From: Idiomarina baltica OS145
Lineage (GTDB): Bacteria; Pseudomonadota; Gammaproteobacteria; Enterobacterales; Alteromonadaceae
Direction of reading: 5' to 3'
Assembly: GCF_000152885.1 (NCBI RefSeq)
Contig: NZ_CH672405.1
Span: forward strand, 76,472-140,471
DNA: 64,000 nt
Made by a program: the position numbers and the translations under genes. Below, piece after piece: positions 60,168 to 64,000 of the stretch. The notes under the pieces were generated by a model. It was not told where the DNA came from and did not search any database. It saw only the letters and a list, made by a program, of their open reading frames with translations. How positions within the stretch are numbered: the first letter of the stretch is position 1; each line of letters opens with the position of its first letter.

Positions 60168-61538
60168 TTAAAGTAAATGATCAACGGGGAGCCGAGCGGT
60201 AAGCCATACAACAAACCGACGTCGCCAGCCGGCATCAGGTTCGCGATAAATACGTTTGACCGGAACATGACTGCGATCCACCCAATAAAGTTTATAAAAA
60301 CGGTTTAACCTAACTTGATACGCCCGCAGCGGTAATTCATGATCAAAAATCTCGATGATGCGTTTTGCCAGACTTGGCGATTCGATAATGAGGCCCGCTT
60401 CGGTATTAATTTGTGCTGACCGTGGGTCAAAATTGAACGACCCAACGAAGACCGAACGCTCATCAACAGTCACCGTCTTAGCATGCAAACTTGTCGCTGA
60501 GCGACGAAAATAGGGCAACACCCGATTTTGGGGAGATTCTTCAGTGCGCCGTATTTCGTATAGTTTTACACCCGCGGTTAGCAGGCGTCGCCGACGCCGT
60601 TGATAACCCGCGTGTACTGCGGGTACATCTGTTGCTGCTAACGAGTTCGTTAGTACTTGAAACTGAACACCCTGCTCGAGCATCGCTTCAATCTGTTGAA
60701 CACCATTTTGCGTTGGCACAAAGTAAGGCGAAACCATACGAACCTGTTGTTTTGCACGACTCAACACCTTAACCATTTGTTGAACTACTAAACGCGATGG
60801 CTTGCGTGACATTGATGCTTTGTACGGATCATCACTAATCCATTGGGCTTCTGCCGAATGCCAGGTTAATCGACTTAAATCGAGATCCTCGTCAGCGAGA
60901 CCACCGAATACATACTCATTCAGTTGCTCTGCATGGGCTTGTTTACTGAATTGCTGCCAACGCGCAATAAACGCCTCGGTCCGACTGCGACCCGATATAT
61001 TGTCAATCGACACAGCGAGATCACACTGCCAATAGTTCGACCAGTCCTCAGCAATAGCGCTCACGCAATCACCCTTGACGAGTACATCTAAATCTGAAAA
61101 TAGCTGCCCTGCATGGGTTCCAAAATACTCGTCACCAATATTGCGACCACCCACGATGGCATAGCAGTCATCGACAATGAACGCCTTATTATGCATGCGT
61201 CGATTAACGCGTCGAAAGTCAGTAAAGTAATTAAGCCAGCGCAGTTTGCGATGAACTAAGGGGTTAAACAACTTAACTCGAAAGTTCGGATGCTGACTGA
61301 GATCACGTAACAACTGTTCGGTTGGCTTACTCGTAAAATCATCCAACAGCAAATAAACCTTCACGCCACGCTCAGATGCCAGTTTGCACTCATTCAACAG
61401 CGTTAAGCCACTGGCATCATCGCGCCACATGTAATATTGCAGCTTGATTGAGTGCGAAGCCATGCGGATGAGCGCAACGCGTTGGCGTAGACTTTCTCGG
61501 GCATCATCAAGCAAAGCAAACTGGTTGTGCTGTTTCAT
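60168..61538 (-). CDS. Phospholipase D/cardiolipin synthase-family protein
   Basis: A 456-residue protein with two HKD motifs: His116-Lys118-Asp123 in MHNKAFIVDD and His352-Lys354-Asp359 in LHAKTVTVDE. Both GSFNFD-type (GGRNIGDE, GSFNFDPRS) follow-on motifs are present. It lacks the N-terminal membrane helices of ClsA and so resembles the soluble ClsB/ClsC class. It could make cardiolipin from phosphatidylglycerol or phosphatidylethanolamine, or be a phosphodiesterase. The start overlaps the VWA gene stop by 4 bp (ATGA). Basic runs (RRRRR near 315) may bind membrane or nucleic acid. Confidence 0.9.
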   Translation of the reverse strand: MKQHNQFALLDDARESLRQRVALIRMASHSIKLQYYMWRDDASGLTLLNECKLASERGVKVYLLLDDFTSKPTEQLLRDLSQHPNFRVKLFNPLVHRKLRWLNYFTDFRRVNRRMHNKAFIVDDCYAIVGGRNIGDEYFGTHAGQLFSDLDVLVKGDCVSAIAEDWSNYWQCDLAVSIDNISGRSRTEAFIARWQQFSKQAHAEQLNEYVFGGLADEDLDLSRLTWHSAEAQWISDDPYKASMSRKPSRLVVQQMVKVLSRAKQQVRMVSPYFVPTQNGVQQIEAMLEQGVQFQVLTNSLAATDVPAVHAGYQRRRRRLLTAGVKLYEIRRTEESPQNRVLPYFRRSATSLHAKTVTVDERSVFVGSFNFDPRSAQINTEAGLIIESPSLAKRIIEIFDHELPLRAYQVRLNRFYKLYWVDRSHVPVKRIYREPDAGWRRRFVVWLTARLPVDHLL

Positions 61539-62704
61539 CGCAGGTGCTCGATTGCCTGCTGGATTCCCGCCAGTGTCAGTGCTTCCATCCGTCCGGACAT
61601 GATCTCATCGATCATCTGAATAGAGGGGTAGTACTTCCAATGACTTTCAGGCTGAGGGTTGAGCCATACTGCGCGCTCAAATCGAGCCAACAGACGCTCT
61701 AACCAGACCTTTCCGGGCTCCTCGTTCCAGTGCTCAACACTCCCACCGGAGAATGCAATTTCATAGGGCCCCATAGTTGCATCCCCAACAATGATAAGTC
61801 GGTAATCCTCACCGAACCGTTTAATCAGAGATTCGGTGCTAACAAAGCTTGAACGCCGACGCGCGTTGTCATGCCAGACGCCTTCATAAACACAATTATG
61901 AAAATAGAAGCGTTCGAGGTTATGAAACTCGCCCTTCAGTGCTGTAAAAAGTTGCTCGACCTCGTAGATGTGATCATCCATCGAGCCACCAATATCCAAC
62001 AGTAACAACACATTTACGGCATTGTGTCGTTCAGCTTGCCATTGCAGATCCAGCAGCCCACCTTTTTTACTTGTCGCTCGGATTGTTGCTTCAAGATCCA
62101 ACTCGGTCTGAGCTCCCGTTCTTGCGAACTGACGCAAGGACCGCAAAGCCAGTTGATATGAGCGTTGCTCTAATGCAGCATGCTCGTCTAAATCACGGAA
62201 TTCTCGTTTATCCCATACTTTGGCTGCACTTCGATTTCGGTTCCCCTCTTGCCCAATACGAATACCGTTTGGATGATAACCGTAGGCGCCAAACGGCGAA
62301 GTACCTCCAGTACCTATCCATTTGTTGCCACCTTGATGCCGAGACTGCTGCTCCTTTAACCGCTCCTTAAAGGCCTTCATTAGCTCGTCTAAGCCACCTA
62401 ACTGGTTTAGCTTCTGTTTATCCTCTTCGGATAGATTTCGTATCAGCGGGTTATTCAGCCAGTCCTCTGGGATACGTTCGGCCACATCCACATCGACGAC
62501 TTTATCGATATACTCGGAAAAGGCGCGGTCAAATCGATCAAAAAAACGTTCATCTTTGACCAATATAACTCTCGATAATCGATAAAAGTCATCGATACTC
62601 CCCCAAATCACTTTTTGCTCTAACGCTTCGAGCAACGTGAGATACTCAGTGATAGAGGTTTTTAGGCCGTGTTTTCGAAGCGTAAAGTAAAACTCAATAA
62701 GCAC
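61535..62704 (-). CDS. VWA-domain (CoxE-like) protein
   Basis: A 389-residue protein partnered with the MoxR ATPase upstream. The last 170 residues form a von Willebrand factor A domain with a MIDAS motif D-x-G-x-S (LLDIGGSMDD, near residue 237; the middle position is Gly rather than Ser). An N-terminal helical region (DEDKQKLNQLGGLDELMKAFKERLKEQ) is typical of the CoxE/YehP-like group. MoxR-VWA pairs act as chaperones that insert cofactors or remodel proteins. Its start overlaps the MoxR stop by 11 bp and its stop overlaps the PLD gene by 4 bp. Confidence 0.9.
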   Translation of the reverse strand: MLIEFYFTLRKHGLKTSITEYLTLLEALEQKVIWGSIDDFYRLSRVILVKDERFFDRFDRAFSEYIDKVVDVDVAERIPEDWLNNPLIRNLSEEDKQKLNQLGGLDELMKAFKERLKEQQSRHQGGNKWIGTGGTSPFGAYGYHPNGIRIGQEGNRNRSAAKVWDKREFRDLDEHAALEQRSYQLALRSLRQFARTGAQTELDLEATIRATSKKGGLLDLQWQAERHNAVNVLLLLDIGGSMDDHIYEVEQLFTALKGEFHNLERFYFHNCVYEGVWHDNARRRSSFVSTESLIKRFGEDYRLIIVGDATMGPYEIAFSGGSVEHWNEEPGKVWLERLLARFERAVWLNPQPESHWKYYPSIQMIDEIMSGRMEALTLAGIQQAIEHLR

Positions 62705-63524
62705 GAGACGCCCGCTCGATCAATTCGATATCTTGCTCATGTTTCAACAGTGCACCGGCTAACGGCAACACAGATGGACGCTCGCGATACTCAGCAAGTT
62801 GCTCGGGTGAAATATCTTCGGTTAGCAATAAACGCAACCAATCCAGTAACTCCGACGTTGACGGTTTCTTCTTTAAACCTGATATCGAGCGCACACCAAA
62901 AAATACCGCGAGTGCCTCATCAAGTAATCGAGCTTGCAGGTTTGGAAAATGAACTTTCACGATCTCAGCCAACGTAACTTCATCCGGAAATTGGATATAA
63001 TGAAAAAAGCAGCGACGTAAAAAAGCGTCGGGTAATGTTTTTTCATTATTAGACGTGATAATAACGATAGGTCGCTGTTTTGCCTCGACCTGCTCCCCGG
63101 TCTCATAGACGTGAAAAGCCATTTGATCGAGTTCTTGTAGTAGATCGTTAGGAAACTCAATATCGGCCTTATCAATTTCATCTATCAATAATACAGGACG
63201 TTTTTCGGCGCTAAAGGCTTGCCACAACTTGCCCGGCTTAATGTAGTTTGAAATGTCATGTACTTTGTCGCTACCCAGCTGACTATCACGTAAGCGCGAG
63301 ACTGCATCGTACTCGTAAAGGCCTTGTTGTGCTTTTGTCGTCGACTTGATGTTCCACTGCAAAAATGGCGCATCAAGTGACTCCGCAAGTTCGATTGCTA
63401 AACGAGTCTTGCCGGTACCCGGTTCTCCTTTTAGTAGCAACGGCTTTTCGAGTGTCACCGCCGCGTTTACGGCCTGTGACAAGTCATCAGAAACGATGTA
63501 ATGCTCTGTGCTTTTAAAACTCAT
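62694..63524 (-). CDS. MoxR-type AAA+ ATPase
   Basis: A 276-residue AAA+ ATPase with Walker A GEPGTGKT (residues 33-40) and Walker B VLLIDEID (Asp115-Glu116). A sensor-1 segment (IITSNNEKTLPDAFLRRCFF) contains the arginine finger region. MoxR ATPases power VWA partners in protein maturation. The gene overlaps the VWA gene by 11 bp. Its start shares one base with the stop of the hybrid kinase upstream (TAATG), so all are translationally coupled, linking the ATPase to a signalling input. Confidence 0.93.
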   Translation of the reverse strand: MSFKSTEHYIVSDDLSQAVNAAVTLEKPLLLKGEPGTGKTRLAIELAESLDAPFLQWNIKSTTKAQQGLYEYDAVSRLRDSQLGSDKVHDISNYIKPGKLWQAFSAEKRPVLLIDEIDKADIEFPNDLLQELDQMAFHVYETGEQVEAKQRPIVIITSNNEKTLPDAFLRRCFFHYIQFPDEVTLAEIVKVHFPNLQARLLDEALAVFFGVRSISGLKKKPSTSELLDWLRLLLTEDISPEQLAEYRERPSVLPLAGALLKHEQDIELIERASRAY

Positions 63525-64000
63525 TAATTTTTAACCTTATCAAGTCGATTCAAAATTCTGGCTAAATCCGCTTTCACAAAGGGTTTTGTCAAATAATCAT
63601 CCATCCCTGAACGCAGAGCGTGAGTGCGAGTTTCAGGGTATGCATTAGCGGTCAATGCAACAATATGTGGTTGATGTATCGGTAGGTCACGAATTTTTAA
63701 CGTGGTCTCAATACCATCCATGGTCGGCATATGAAGATCCATAAAAACAACATCGACAGTGTTCTGTTTTAGCATCTCAACAGCCTCATGACCACTCGAT
63801 ACTTTTGTCACATGTTGATCGAGCGATGTTAGCATCTCGCTCACGATCAGCTGATTGATAGGATTGTCATCCACAATCAATATACGGCGCGGCACAAGCG
63901 TAGGTAGTTTCGGCTTATCAAGCGCTTCGTGATTAACATCATCACTATAAACCGCATACATGGGTAGACGTAGACTAAAACATGTCCCCCGATTCGGCTC
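63524..64000 (-). CDS. Hybrid sensor histidine kinase, C-terminal part (cut by the window edge)
   Basis: The frame is open to the right edge. The first visible residues (EPNRGTCFSLRLP) are the end of a histidine-kinase ATPase domain with its G2-type box. A linker follows, then a receiver domain of about 115 residues with phospho-Asp in VVFMDLHMPTMDG, the acidic pair in ILIVDDN, and Thr/Lys in LTANA and TKPF. So this is the C-terminus of a hybrid kinase and not a stand-alone regulator. An ATG at 63961 is internal. It is translationally coupled to MoxR by a one-base overlap. Its output partner and signal lie outside the window. Confidence 0.93.
   Translation of the reverse strand, partial: EPNRGTCFSLRLPMYAVYSDDVNHEALDKPKLPTLVPRRILIVDDNPINQLIVSEMLTSLDQHVTKVSSGHEAVEMLKQNTVDVVFMDLHMPTMDGIETTLKIRDLPIHQPHIVALTANAYPETRTHALRSGMDDYLTKPFVKADLARILNRLDKVKN

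Overview
The window reads as chromosomal DNA of a marine, copiotrophic gammaproteobacterium, most like the Alteromonadales (Alteromonadaceae/Idiomarinaceae-type). The support is indirect: HexR control of sugar catabolism, a TonB-dependent receptor with surface glucanases, a GntR-controlled methylcitrate locus of the AcnD/PrpF type, a monomeric NADP isocitrate dehydrogenase, and several multi-domain diguanylate cyclases. Coding density is very high, no intergenic gap exceeds about 250 bp, and I see no tRNA, rRNA, IS element, prophage or CRISPR array. No genus can be assigned from reading alone.

Layout. (1) 1-15331 is a beta-glucan (laminarin-type) utilisation locus: hexR (5' end cut by the window) and gap; a GH16 endo-glucanase lipoprotein with three tandem C-terminal modules; a TonB-dependent receptor; a divergent GH3 exo-glucosidase lipoprotein with a GluP-type sugar MFS; and a GH1 beta-glucosidase, a GPH-type MFS and a LacI-family repressor. 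A 14-bp LacI-type operator occurs once before the GH16 gene and once, in reverse complement, between the GluP and GH1 genes, tying the cluster to one regulator. (2) 15394-23076 is mixed housekeeping: katG, a serine hydrolase, an M24 peptidase, an ICMT-like membrane methyltransferase, a DCC-family thiol oxidoreductase, an outer-membrane protein and YchJ. (3) 23223-27550 holds a BCCT transporter, a cNMP/CBS/DUF294 sensor protein and a DnaQ-fold exonuclease. (4) 27563-33123 is a three-gene SMC-kleisin-KITE operon (MksB/JetC-, MksE/JetB-, MksF/JetA-like) in the unusual order B-E-F and without the MksG/JetD nuclease. (5) 33276-40849 is the propionate (2-methylcitrate) locus prpF-acnD-prpC-prpB-gntR read leftward, with a four-unit hairpin tandem repeat between prpC and prpB, and a divergent TerC-family gene. 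(6) 40967-51198 holds a POT peptide transporter, a DUF4442 protein, icd, gloA, a TPP enzyme next to an FMN hydroxyacid dehydrogenase, a YgjP-type metalloprotein, a voltage-gated channel and uppP. (7) 51295-52909 is lysC under a lysine riboswitch whose RNA switching elements can be read in the sequence. (8) 52907-60002 holds two diguanylate cyclases (one with a periplasmic propeller sensor), an alcohol dehydrogenase and a DUF885 lipoprotein. (9) 59999-64000 is a leftward, overlapping set: a hybrid histidine kinase (cut by the window), a MoxR ATPase, a VWA protein, a PLD-family protein and DUF2256.

Most interesting points: the nuclease-less SMC operon with reversed gene order; the lysine riboswitch with a legible sequestor/anti-sequestor pair hidden inside an apparent N-terminal extension of lysC; the 33-bp hairpin array inside the prp operon; a cluster of TTGTCGACAA palindromes around the GntR gene; the three CCGG/CCAG modules on the GH16 enzyme; and a voltage-gated channel with an acidic TFEDWTD filter.
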